Source: Bacillus sp. 491mf
GTDB taxonomy: Bacteria > Bacillota > Bacilli > Bacillales > Bacillaceae_G
Reading direction: 5' to 3'
Assembly (NCBI RefSeq): GCF_900112415.1
Contig: NZ_FOLV01000028.1
Location: 1-48,162, forward strand
Length of the DNA stretch: 48,162 nt
Below the pieces are notes generated by a model that saw only the letters and a list, made by a program, of their open reading frames with translations, made no database searches and was not told the DNA's origin. Each line of letters begins with the position of its first letter. Position 1 is the stretch's first letter. The position numbers and the translations under genes are program-made. This document shows, one piece after another, positions 32,414 to 39,936 of the stretch.

Positions 32414-33331
32414 TTATTTCTTCGGTAACTCAAGGTTTTCCCTTAGCTTATTAGAGATATCTTTGTGTGTTTGATCTGTTACAAAATAGTACCAAATACC
32501 ATCTTCAGCCTTATGACCATCACCTGGAATTTGGATTTCTTCACTGTTTTTCATACAATCTTTATAATTCTTTTGAATATCAAACATTTGGTCTTGCGTT
32601 AAGCTTGTCTTTACATTCTTTTGAATCGCTTGTAATACATCACCGTAGTTCGCAAGTGAAGAAACATTTGCTCCTTTTTTAATTACCGCTTGAATCACTT
32701 GACGTTGACGCATTTGACGTCCAAAATCGCCGCGAGGATCTTCGTAGCGCATGCGAGCATATAAAAGAGCCTTATCACCATTTAAATGTAAATCTCCCTT
32801 TACAAAATGAACCCCTTCAATTGTAAAGTCCAAATCATTATAAACATCTACACCGCCAACCGCATCTACAATATCTTTAAAACCAACCATGTTTACTTCA
32901 ATATAGTGATCAACAGGAATATCAAGGAAATTTTCAACTGTTTTCACAGTCATGTCAATTCCGCCAAATGCATAAGCATGATTAATTTTGTCCTTCTTAC
33001 CTTTACCGATAATTTCTGTGTATGAATCACGTGGAATACTCGTAATTTTCATCGACTTTGTCTTTGGGTTTAACGTAAATAAAATTAAAGAATCCGAACG
33101 ACTAGCCTCATCTTTTCGTTGGTCACTACCCATTAATAAAATCGAAATCGGCTTTTGATCTGCGACATCTATTTTTCGCTCTCGCTTTTCTGACTTCTCA
33201 CGTTCTAATGGTTTATGAACTACTTCTAACGTATTTGATACATTAGAATAAATATGATACGCATAAGCCCCTCCAGCAACTAAGAGAAGACCTATAAGGC
33301 CCAGAATCCAAAATAAAATTTTCTTTTTCAT
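32414..33331 (-). CDS. LytR-CpsA-Psr (LCP) family ligase, minus-strand copy
   Basis: 305 residues. N-terminal membrane helix (ILFWILGLIGLLLVAGGAYAY), then the LCP domain: ILLMGSDQRKDEASRSDSLI, ITSIPRDSYTEI, KINHAYAFGG, and ARMRYEDPRGDFGRQMRQRQ with the Arg residues that bind the polyprenyl-pyrophosphate. LCP enzymes attach teichoic acid or other glycopolymers to peptidoglycan (TagTUV in B. subtilis). Placement beside tagD fits that role. It is divergent from the second LCP gene. Confidence 0.92.
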   Translation of the reverse strand: MKKKILFWILGLIGLLLVAGGAYAYHIYSNVSNTLEVVHKPLEREKSEKRERKIDVADQKPISILLMGSDQRKDEASRSDSLILFTLNPKTKSMKITSIPRDSYTEIIGKGKKDKINHAYAFGGIDMTVKTVENFLDIPVDHYIEVNMVGFKDIVDAVGGVDVYNDLDFTIEGVHFVKGDLHLNGDKALLYARMRYEDPRGDFGRQMRQRQVIQAVIKKGANVSSLANYGDVLQAIQKNVKTSLTQDQMFDIQKNYKDCMKNSEEIQIPGDGHKAEDGIWYYFVTDQTHKDISNKLRENLELPKK

Positions 33332-33668
33332 CTTTTATGCCTTCTTCCCTTCCAATCAACAGAATGTTAACAATATTTATCATAACATGAAAAAATTACA
33401 TTTTTAAAATTATACGTAATAGAATCTCCCAGTAGTATTCCTTATTGTACACCTAACGGATTTTATTATTCCAAAAGAGTTTCTTCCCTTGCTGAATCCT
33501 TAATGTTTATATTTATTACATACAAAGAATCCCATTCTTCTCCACGTATATTACAAATTCAAAATACAAGAAAATGAAGTAGAAAAAAACTTATATTATA
33601 TAGTAAAATTATTTAGCATGTATTCAACTAATTTATTTATAAATAAATAGAACACAGTGGAGGCTCCT
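33332..33668. other. Divergent promoter region between two LCP genes
   Basis: About 330 AT-rich bases holding the promoters of both LCP genes. Several TATA-like elements are present, but I cannot single out one pair of hexamers with confidence. No gene or repeat was seen. Confidence 0.5.
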
Positions 33669-34658
33669 ATGAAAAAAAGAAAGAAAATATGGAAGATTAT
33701 AGGGATCAGTTTTCTAGTAATAATTATCCTTGCTGTAGGCGGAGGCGTGTATGCCTACAAGCAACTGCAGCCTGAAAATCATTTCAAAAATGTTCCTGTA
33801 GTCAATGCCAATCCTAATTCTAATAAAAAGGCAGATCCAAGTCAGGACACAAAAATACAAAACGGTGTCTTTAACATTTTATTAATCGGTTCAGATGAGC
33901 GAAAAGGCCAAAAAATCGGTCACTCTGATTCTATGATGATTGTCCATATGGATCTAAATAAAAAAGAATATCACGCGATGAGTATTCCTCGTGATACACG
34001 CGTACACCTTGATGGCTACGGCTACACAAAATTGACGAGCGTACAATATATTAAGCAAGCAACAGAAGGTCAACAAAAGGGTGTAGAAGCCGCAATACAA
34101 GCCATTACCGAACTAACGGGGGTAAATATTAACTACTATGTAGAAACAAACTACCAAGGCTTACAAGGAATGGTCGATGCAATTGGTGGTATTGAAATGA
34201 ATGTACCGTTTGATGTGAAACTTACACATCCTTGGTACCCAGAAAATAAAAATAAAGTAATAAACGCCGGCACACATTCAGTAGATGGCAAAATGGTAAC
34301 AGAACTTGTACATGAACGCTACTCTCTTAAAAAAGGTGAATATGACCGCCAAAGGTTACAAGAGGAAGCATTAGTAGGGATTGCAAAGAAAACACTGCAA
34401 CCTTCAAACATAACGAAACTACCAGATTTTGTTAAACAAATTCCAAACTTCTTAATCTCATCCAATATGACGACAACAGATATGCTAAGCTTGGGAATGG
34501 CTGTAAAAGACTTTAATCCTGCAAAACAATTGCAATATCATCAAATTAGCGGCGAATTTAAGTCCATGTATGATGATATTTTAAAGAATAATAACGATCA
34601 ATTAATAATGGACAAGGAACAAATAAAGCAAGTTGTTTCACAGTACTTTACGAAGTAA
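33669..34658 (+). CDS. LytR-CpsA-Psr (LCP) family ligase, plus-strand copy
   Basis: 329 residues. The ATG at 33669 follows GTGGAGG by five bases; the GTG at 33657 is part of that ribosome binding site. Helix at about 8-28 (IIGISFLVIIILAVGGGVYAY), then ILLIGSDERKGQKIGHSDSM, MSIPRDTRVHLDGYGYTKL and HERYSLKKGEYDRQRLQEEA, which carry the conserved Asp and Arg residues. Same likely role as its divergent neighbour. The two are not close copies, so they may serve different polymers. Confidence 0.92.
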   Translation: MKKRKKIWKIIGISFLVIIILAVGGGVYAYKQLQPENHFKNVPVVNANPNSNKKADPSQDTKIQNGVFNILLIGSDERKGQKIGHSDSMMIVHMDLNKKEYHAMSIPRDTRVHLDGYGYTKLTSVQYIKQATEGQQKGVEAAIQAITELTGVNINYYVETNYQGLQGMVDAIGGIEMNVPFDVKLTHPWYPENKNKVINAGTHSVDGKMVTELVHERYSLKKGEYDRQRLQEEALVGIAKKTLQPSNITKLPDFVKQIPNFLISSNMTTTDMLSLGMAVKDFNPAKQLQYHQISGEFKSMYDDILKNNNDQLIMDKEQIKQVVSQYFTK

Positions 34659-34670
34659 ATAGTAGAAAAT

Positions 34671-34713
34671 ATAAAGGACCACGATTTTGTATATCGTGGT
34701 CCTTTATATTTTT
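34671..34713 (+). terminator. Terminator of the plus-strand LCP gene
   Basis: ATAAAGGACCACGAT and ATCGTGGTCCTTTAT are perfectly complementary around TTTGTAT, with a T-rich tail. Confidence 0.93.
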
Positions 34714-34850
34714 CTCTCTACTTGTTTGGTAACCCTTCTTATGTAAGGGATTTTAATTGCATAAGAATCTATTTGTTTCTTATCATATCTAATGTAGCCT
34801 TGTGTATCTTCCACTTTATATGTTTACTTATTAAATCTATATTCCCACAT

Positions 34851-34949
34851 TCACTTAGGTTCTTGAGCAAACCTATAAAACCATTCTAATCCTAACTTTT
34901 GCATCCAAATCGATGCCCTTTTTGTCACACCGACCACTACATCAAAACT
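34851..34949 (-). pseudogene. tagA: C-terminal relic of tagA (WecG/TagA/CpsF glycosyltransferase)
   Basis: The minus strand reads SFDVVVGVTKRASIWMQKLG followed by LEWFYRFAQEPK and a stop. This is the signature C-terminal block of TagA/WecG enzymes, which has the form GGSFDVxAGxxKRAPxWMQKLGLEW-x-YR-x-x-x-EPxR. No start codon and none of the upstream catalytic domain is present; gtaB ends only 14 bases before. I infer a decayed tagA that once followed gtaB. TagA adds N-acetylmannosamine to the linkage unit of wall teichoic acid, so an intact copy should exist elsewhere if this strain makes that linkage. Confidence 0.8.
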
Positions 34950-34962
34950 TCTACCTTACTTT

Positions 34963-35847
34963 TTATACATAAATATTTTCTTTCTGCACCAATTCATTTA
35001 TATATTTCATCAACTCTTCTTTTAGCTCATCATGCTGAAGTGCCATTTCAATTGTCGTTTTAATAAAGCCAAATTTCTCTCCAACATCATAGCGTGTTCC
35101 TTCAAAGTCGTAAGCAAATACTCTTTGAATTTCATTTAAGCGTTGAATTGCATCCGTTAATTGAATTTCTCCGCCTGCACCTGTTTGCTGGTCTTCTAGG
35201 AACATGAAGATTTCTGGTGTTAATACGTAACGGCCCATAATTGCTAAGTTTGATGGCGCTGTTCCTTGTGCTGGTTTTTCTACAAATTTACGCACTTGGT
35301 AGCGGCGGCCATTTTGCGTAGTTGGGTCGATAATGCCGTAGCGATGTGTTTCGTTGTCTGGTACTGTTTGGACACCGATGACAGAAGCGCTTGTTGCTTC
35401 GCACTCATTGATTAGCTGACGTAAGCATGGTGTTTCTGCTTGTACAATGTCATCACCAAGTAATACCGCAAATGGTTCGTTGCCGATAAATTTACGAGCA
35501 CACCATACTGCGTGTCCTAACCCCTTTGGTTCTTTTTGACGTATGTAATGTATGTTAATCTTTGAAGATTCTTGTACTTTTTCTAAAATTTCATATTTAC
35601 CTTTTGATAGTAAATTTTCTTCTAGTTCAAAGGAATGATCGAAATGATCTTCAATTGCACGTTTTCCTTTTCCTGTTACGATAATGATGTCTTCAATGCC
35701 AGATTCAATTGCTTCTTCTACGATGTATTGAATTGTTGGTTTGTCGACAATTGGTAGCATTTCCTTTGGCATTGCTTTCGTTGCTGGTAAGAATCTTGTT
35801 CCCAGTCCAGCTGCTGGAATAATTGCTTTTTTTACTTGTTTCAACAT
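34963..35847 (-). CDS. gtaB: UTP-glucose-1-phosphate uridylyltransferase
   Basis: 294 residues. The ATG at 35847 ([20 protein letters not shown]) has AGGGGGA four bases upstream and matches the usual N-terminus; a start seven codons earlier is less likely. Nucleotide-binding motif [20 protein letters not shown] at 11-30, VEKPAQG, and [10 protein letters not shown] are all typical of GtaB/GalU. It makes UDP-glucose for glycolipid anchors and teichoic acid glucosylation. Only the tagA relic follows it. Confidence 0.95.
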   Translation of the reverse strand: MLKQVKKAIIPAAGLGTRFLPATKAMPKEMLPIVDKPTIQYIVEEAIESGIEDIIIVTGKGKRAIEDHFDHSFELEENLLSKGKYEILEKVQESSKINIHYIRQKEPKGLGHAVWCARKFIGNEPFAVLLGDDIVQAETPCLRQLINECEATSASVIGVQTVPDNETHRYGIIDPTTQNGRRYQVRKFVEKPAQGTAPSNLAIMGRYVLTPEIFMFLEDQQTGAGGEIQLTDAIQRLNEIQRVFAYDFEGTRYDVGEKFGFIKTTIEMALQHDELKEELMKYINELVQKENIYV

Positions 35848-36183
35848 AAATCCCCCTAACTTAACCATTCTCTATTTTATTTATCTATAATAATATTCAA
35901 ATCATAAGACCCCTAAGCACAAAAAAACATAAGATTTTTATAAAAACCTTTATGCTATTGTCTCTCGTTGTACTTATTATTTTGCAACTAAAAAAAACCC
36001 TAACTTAATATTACAAAATCCTATTAAATCTGACAATGTAATTCCATAAATTTTCCACAAAACACCGAGTAATGTTGTAATACATTTTTTTCTTTAGCGC
36101 TTGCTCTTTTTCCGTTTTTCCACTGTATCGTACCTTAGCATTGAATTGCAACAACTAAAAAAACCGTCATCATCATGACGGTT
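35848..36183. other. AT-rich spacer between fabZ and gtaB
   Basis: 336 bases with the gtaB promoter region and the fabZ terminator at its upper end. I see no open frame with a ribosome binding site and no repeat. A minus-strand TTGAAT/TATTAT region near 35885-35900 may be the gtaB promoter, but it is weak. Confidence 0.4.
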
Positions 36184-36185
36184 TT
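36164..36185 (-). terminator. Terminator of fabZ
   Basis: AACCGTCAT and ATGACGGTT pair around CATC, with A/T runs on both flanks; it overlaps the fabZ stop codon. Confidence 0.88.
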
Positions 36186-36618
36186 ACTCTTTCTTATCTC
36201 CAAGCGCAAATGTAATTTCTGCTTCACATGCGACTTCACCATTTACAGTTGCAACTGCTTTTCCTTTGCCAATCGGGCCGCGTACACGTGTCATTTCTAC
36301 TTCTAAACGAAGTTGATCACCTGGGCGTACTTGTCTTTTGAAACGGCAGTTGTCAATGCCCGCAAAGAAAGCAAGACGTCCGCGGTTTTCTTCTTTCTTT
36401 AAAACAGCAATTGCCCCAACTTGTGCTAATGCTTCTACAATAAGTACACCAGGCATTACTGCGTAATCAGGGAAGTGACCGTTAAAGTATTCTTCATTTG
36501 CAGAAACGTTTTTAATACCGACCGCACGTTTTCCTTCTTCTACTTCAAGAACTTGATCAACAAGTAGAAATGGATAGCGATGCGGAATAATTTCTTTAAT
36601 TTGCTCTATATTTAACAT
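36184..36618 (-). CDS. fabZ: 3-hydroxyacyl-ACP dehydratase FabZ
   Basis: 144 residues, normal FabZ length. Hot-dog fold with catalytic His48 in NGHFP and Glu62 in [11 protein letters not shown], plus the N-terminal [11 protein letters not shown] and C-terminal [16 protein letters not shown] blocks. It removes water from 3-hydroxyacyl-ACP in fatty acid elongation. In B. subtilis fabZ also lies near mbl, which supports the orientation of this region. GGAGCG precedes the ATG. Confidence 0.96.
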   Translation of the reverse strand: MLNIEQIKEIIPHRYPFLLVDQVLEVEEGKRAVGIKNVSANEEYFNGHFPDYAVMPGVLIVEALAQVGAIAVLKKEENRGRLAFFAGIDNCRFKRQVRPGDQLRLEVEMTRVRGPIGKGKAVATVNGEVACEAEITFALGDKKE

Positions 36619-37036
36619 CCTATCTCGCTCCTTTTTTAGATATTAGTCTTAGTACTAGGTTATATATATTATCCCACTTTGTTTATTATTTGTCATTACA
36701 AAAAAACGAAGCAGACTTTTCTGCTTCGTGTTATTTCAAAAAAATGCACACACTCTTTCTTCTCTACAAGTTTTGGTATAACAAACATAAGTACAATTTA
36801 CATGGAGGTAGAAAAAGCGTATGCCCAGTTTAGGGGAAGTCAATATACCAAAGGGCATATTCACCCCATTTGTCGTATTCGAGTTCATTATAATACAATT
36901 ATTTCTAATATAAAAACGACAAATTTCTACATTTTTTTCGATTTAAACCGAATTTTCTCTCTTTTTCTTTATTTATCTCTACTTTTTGTAGAATCGTTAT
37001 ATTTTTAAAGATAGATAGTCAAATATATAAATTAAA
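36619..37036. other. Spacer with inverted repeats and candidate small ORFs
   Basis: The 505 bases between fabZ and the broken gene hold a minus-strand terminator hairpin (36706-36729, ACGAAGCAG/CTGCTTCGT followed by T7 on the minus strand), a TATGCCC...GGGCATA inverted repeat (36820-36858), GGAGGT at 36804 with an ATG at 36821 opening a 30-codon frame, and on the minus strand a 40-codon frame ahead of the terminator. I cannot say which, if any, is expressed. Confidence 0.45.
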
Positions 37037-37063
37037 AAAGCGTTAGAATGTTTACCTAACGCC
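37037..37063 (-). terminator. Terminator downstream of the DUF6270-type pseudogene
   Basis: GCGTTAG and CTAACGC pair around a 9-nt loop; the minus strand continues into T6. Confidence 0.75.
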
Positions 37064-37112
37064 TTTTGTAGCTTGTACAATAACAATACCTCTGTAATTG
37101 TGCGAGGCAAAT
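37062..37112 (-). pseudogene. mbl: Decayed fragment of mbl with internal deletion
   Basis: CCTTTTGTAGCTTGTACAAT then AACA, and CTGTAATTGTGCGAGG, match bases of mbl at 38122-38204 (CCTTTTGCAGCTTGTACAAT, GACA ... CTGTAATTGTGCGAGG) with only a few changes, but about 40 bases between are missing. The deletion joins two GTAATT copies. It is oriented like mbl and lies about 790 bases past its end. Confidence 0.7.
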
Positions 37113-37123
37113 CTAAAAGAAAT

Positions 37124-37699
37124 TCATTTGTTAAAATATAACATTTTTATGATATATAGGAAATACTTTTTTATCTTTCCGCCTTTTCCGCTTCCAGCAA
37201 TCTCAATTTTTCGTTTCGCAGCTTCTAATTCTCTTCTTGTGTCAGCTAACACAATATTTAAGAATTTACGTGAAAAATCTTGATAGAAAGGCATTTCATA
37301 GTGAACATAAAACAGCAGCATTTCCATTCCTTTATCTAAAATTTGATATTGAGATGTCTTTTGAAATAACCATTTCTTATTGGTTATATAACTTTCCACT
37401 ATTTGCTGTACACCGTAATGCAAATCACCATAAAAATCTATGATTAAGTAGTCTGGTTGGTGTTTTATCATTTCACTAAAGAAACTTTTATTTCATTCCG
37501 TAGTGAAATGGTTTGTCTCAAAAGGGGGTAAATTATCTATTAATTTCTCGTCATAAGGAATGGGCTTTGAATTAAGTGAAATCATTGATATTTGATTTTG
37601 ATGAACAACGCAAGTGGCATAATCATCATAATCAAGGACAAATGCGGAATTAAAATTATCTCTTGAAACACAACTCCCTAATACAGCAACCTTAATCAT
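37124..37699 (-). pseudogene. DUF6270-type gene with one in-frame stop
   Basis: The upper part (37493-37699, MIKVAVLGSCVSRDNFNSAF...) ends at TGA 37493-37495; the frame then continues without any shift through NKSFFSE into MIKHQPDYLIIDFYGDLHYG and on to 37124. The two parts join as one protein of about 190 residues. The GSCVSRD N-terminus and PDYLIIDFYGD block are what I recall of DUF6270 proteins, which are tied to surface polysaccharide loci. A single change TGG to TGA would explain the break. It is followed by a decayed mbl fragment. Confidence 0.75.
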
Positions 37700-37845
37700 T
37701 CCCCCCCATCAGCCCATTATTACAAACATATCCACATCATGATGTTATGATTATATATAAATTCCTATTCATTATTCTATGTACAAATAGGGTTGTTCTC
37801 GCTTATCTATACAGCGGAATTTTTCTTATCATATTTTCACTACAC

Positions 37846-37882
37846 AAAAAGCCGAAAGAAAATTGCTTTCTTTCGGCTTTTT
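37846..37882. terminator. Terminator of mbl
   Basis: AAAAAGCCGAAAGAAA and TTTCTTTCGGCTTTTT pair around a short loop, with A and T runs on both sides. Confidence 0.92.
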
Positions 37883-37901
37883 ACATTTTATACTTATTCT
37901 C

Positions 37902-38903
37902 TTATCGCAAAGCGCGGCGTGGTAATTTATCAATATTCTCTAACATAACTCCTGTTCCAACCGCTACGCAGTGCATTGGATTTTCCGCAATTAATACAGG
38001 TACTTTTAACTCTTCTGCAAGAAGCATGTCAATACCGTGTAATAATGCACCGCCGCCTGTTAAAATAACGCCGCGGTCAATAATATCAGCAGATAATTCT
38101 GGTGGTGTACGTTCTAATACACCTTTTGCAGCTTGTACAATGACAGCTGCGTTTTCTTTTAATGCCTCTGTAATTTCTTCAGAGCCTACTGTAATTGTGC
38201 GAGGTAAACCAGTTACCATGTCACGACCGCGAATTTCAAGTTCTTCACTACGTGCACCTGGGAACACTGTACCCACTTTAATTTTAATATCTTCTGCTGT
38301 ACGTTCCCCAATTAATAGCTTATACTTACGTTTAATATAGCTTAAGATCTCCATATCAAACTTATCGCCCGCCATTTTAATGGAAGAGGAGGTAACGATA
38401 TCGCCCATAGAAAGTACCGCAATATCCGTTGTACCTCCGCCAATATCAACAACCATATTTCCGCTTGGTTGGAAGATTTCCATTCCAGCACCAACAGCAG
38501 CTACTTTTGGTTCTTCTTCTAAGTATACTTTCTTACCGCCAGATCTTTCAGCGGCTTCACGAATTGCTTTTTGTTCTACAGACGTGATGTTTGTTGGACA
38601 GCAAATTAAAATGCGAGGTTTTGATAAAAAGCCTTTTACGTCAAGTTTGTTGATAAAATGTTTTAACATCGCTTCTGTAATTTCGAAGTCAGCAATTACA
38701 CCATCTTTAAGCGGACGAATCGCTACAATGTTTCCAGGTGTACGCCCTACCATACGTCTTGCTTCTTCTCCTACCGCTAATACTTTTCCTGTATTGCGGT
38801 CAATTGCCACAACAGACGGTTCATTTAATACAATCCCTTTACCTTTTACATGAATTAATACGTTGGCCGTGCCAAGGTCAATTCCAATATCTCTCGCAAA
38901 CAT
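37902..38903 (-). CDS. mbl: MreB-like actin homologue Mbl
   Basis: 333 residues from the ATG at 38903 (MFARDIGIDLGTANVLIHVK), with AGGAGG upstream; the nine-codon longer frame is rejected. Phosphate 1 motif GIDLGTANVLIH, phosphate 2 VVDIGGGTTDIAVLS, adenosine motif ILTGGGALLHGIDMLL, all intact. High similarity to B. subtilis Mbl and the following spoIIID identify it as Mbl rather than MreB or MreBH. Mbl filaments guide peptidoglycan synthesis along the cell wall. Confidence 0.96.
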   Translation of the reverse strand: MFARDIGIDLGTANVLIHVKGKGIVLNEPSVVAIDRNTGKVLAVGEEARRMVGRTPGNIVAIRPLKDGVIADFEITEAMLKHFINKLDVKGFLSKPRILICCPTNITSVEQKAIREAAERSGGKKVYLEEEPKVAAVGAGMEIFQPSGNMVVDIGGGTTDIAVLSMGDIVTSSSIKMAGDKFDMEILSYIKRKYKLLIGERTAEDIKIKVGTVFPGARSEELEIRGRDMVTGLPRTITVGSEEITEALKENAAVIVQAAKGVLERTPPELSADIIDRGVILTGGGALLHGIDMLLAEELKVPVLIAENPMHCVAVGTGVMLENIDKLPRRALR

Positions 38904-39063
38904 TCCTGTGTCTTCCTCCTCAATATCCAAATCAGGCTAAACCCGAATTCTTTTGCACCTAATTCCTAATTTTATCATAATCTTTTCTGAAACGTAATAT
39001 TGAAGAAATGAATTATGCTGAAAAAAAAGTTACTTTTCTTTGGAATGTTTGCTTAATAGCCGA

Positions 39064-39336
39064 TTATTGACGCACGATTTTTTCTGTATCCTCTTTTTGA
39101 TACTTTTGTTTCGTCGCTTCGCCGCCCCGGAGATGACGGATTGACTTATGATAATCAAGAATTTCTTTCACTTCATTTGCGAGCTCTGGATTAATTTCTG
39201 GTAAACGTTCTGTTAAATCTTTATGCACAGTACTTTTTGACACCCCAAATTCCTTCGCAATAACACGAACTGTTTTTCTTGTCTCCACGATATACTTACC
39301 AATCTTGATTGTTCTCTCTTTGATGTAATCGTGCAC
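39064..39336 (-). CDS. spoIIID: Sporulation transcription factor SpoIIID
   Basis: 90 residues from a GTG at 39336, preceded by GGGAGGCGAG; B. subtilis SpoIIID starts at the same residue (HDYIKERTIKIGKYIVE). A longer frame from 39462 has no ribosome binding site and adds an unrelated N-terminus. Helix-turn-helix in VRVIAKEFGVSKSTVHKDL, basic C-terminal region RHLRGGEATKQKYQKE. It controls mother-cell genes after engulfment under sigma-E. Confidence 0.95.
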   Translation of the reverse strand: MHDYIKERTIKIGKYIVETRKTVRVIAKEFGVSKSTVHKDLTERLPEINPELANEVKEILDYHKSIRHLRGGEATKQKYQKEDTEKIVRQ

Positions 39337-39640
39337 ACCACTCGCCTCCCTAAATTGGATGTGAGAAGGGTGAAATGAGACTCGCTGCATGTGACTAAGC
39401 TGTAAGTTCGAGTGCTGTTTGTAAGCGCTACACTTTCTAGGATTTATAATGAAATGATCCACGATTTCTCACCTCAAACACTCTCTTTGCTTTGGTTTAT
39501 AACCATTGTATTGCTCGCATTGTATTTATATGCTACAAGTTCTCTATTTTTGCGGACTATGGTGACAAAAATTACATTTTTTTTTGAGAAATCGGTGAAA
39601 AATGAAAGTTTTCCGTTTAAGACAAAACCGAAACAAAAAA

Positions 39641-39666
39641 AATGACGCCTTCTAAAAGGCGTCATT
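39641..39666 (-). terminator. Terminator of the 44-aa membrane-peptide gene
   Basis: AATGACGCCTT and AAGGCGTCATT pair around CTAA; the minus strand ends in nine T. It overlaps the stop codon of the small gene. Confidence 0.9.
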
Positions 39667-39796
39667 CTTCTCGATCAAATTCTTCTTCCAAAAGGCTTTG
39701 ATGGGGGACTTCTTTCTTACTGGTAATCAAATAATATAAGGAAAATAAAACAAATAATAAAATAATTGCAATTGACACAACAAATAATAACGACAA
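39662..39796 (-). CDS. Small single-helix membrane protein, 44 aa, TTG start
   Basis: TTG at 39796 with AAGGAGGGG six bases upstream; reading LSLLFVVSIAIILLFVLFSL, YYLITSKKEV, PHQSLLEEEFDREE, stop at 39662-39664. One membrane helix at the N-terminus, then a positive Lys-Lys pair and an acidic tail, so the tail is probably cytoplasmic. It has its own terminator and lies between spoIIQ and spoIIID. I do not recognise the family. The strong ribosome binding site and terminator are the main support. Confidence 0.72.
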   Translation of the reverse strand: MSLLFVVSIAIILLFVLFSLYYLITSKKEVPHQSLLEEEFDREE

Positions 39797-39894
39797 ACCA
39801 ATCCCCTCCTTCTTAGTAATATATATTCGAGAATTCTGTCCAATTTCCTTGCCGTTACAATGTTTTTAAAAACGTTTTATTTTTATATAGGAAT

Positions 39895-39931
39895 AAAACC
39901 ATCAATCCTCGTATAGAGAGTTGATGGTTTT
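39895..39931 (-). terminator. Terminator of spoIIQ
   Basis: AAAACCATCAA and TTGATGGTTTT pair around a 15-nt loop, with a T-rich minus-strand tail. Confidence 0.85.
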
Positions 39932-39936
39932 GTACA

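Noticed and set aside
36679-37008. A 109-codon plus-strand frame after fabZ
   Set aside because: Its first part runs through the terminator hairpin and its codon use is not protein-like; only the region from 36800 on has a possible small ORF, which is reported as a finding.
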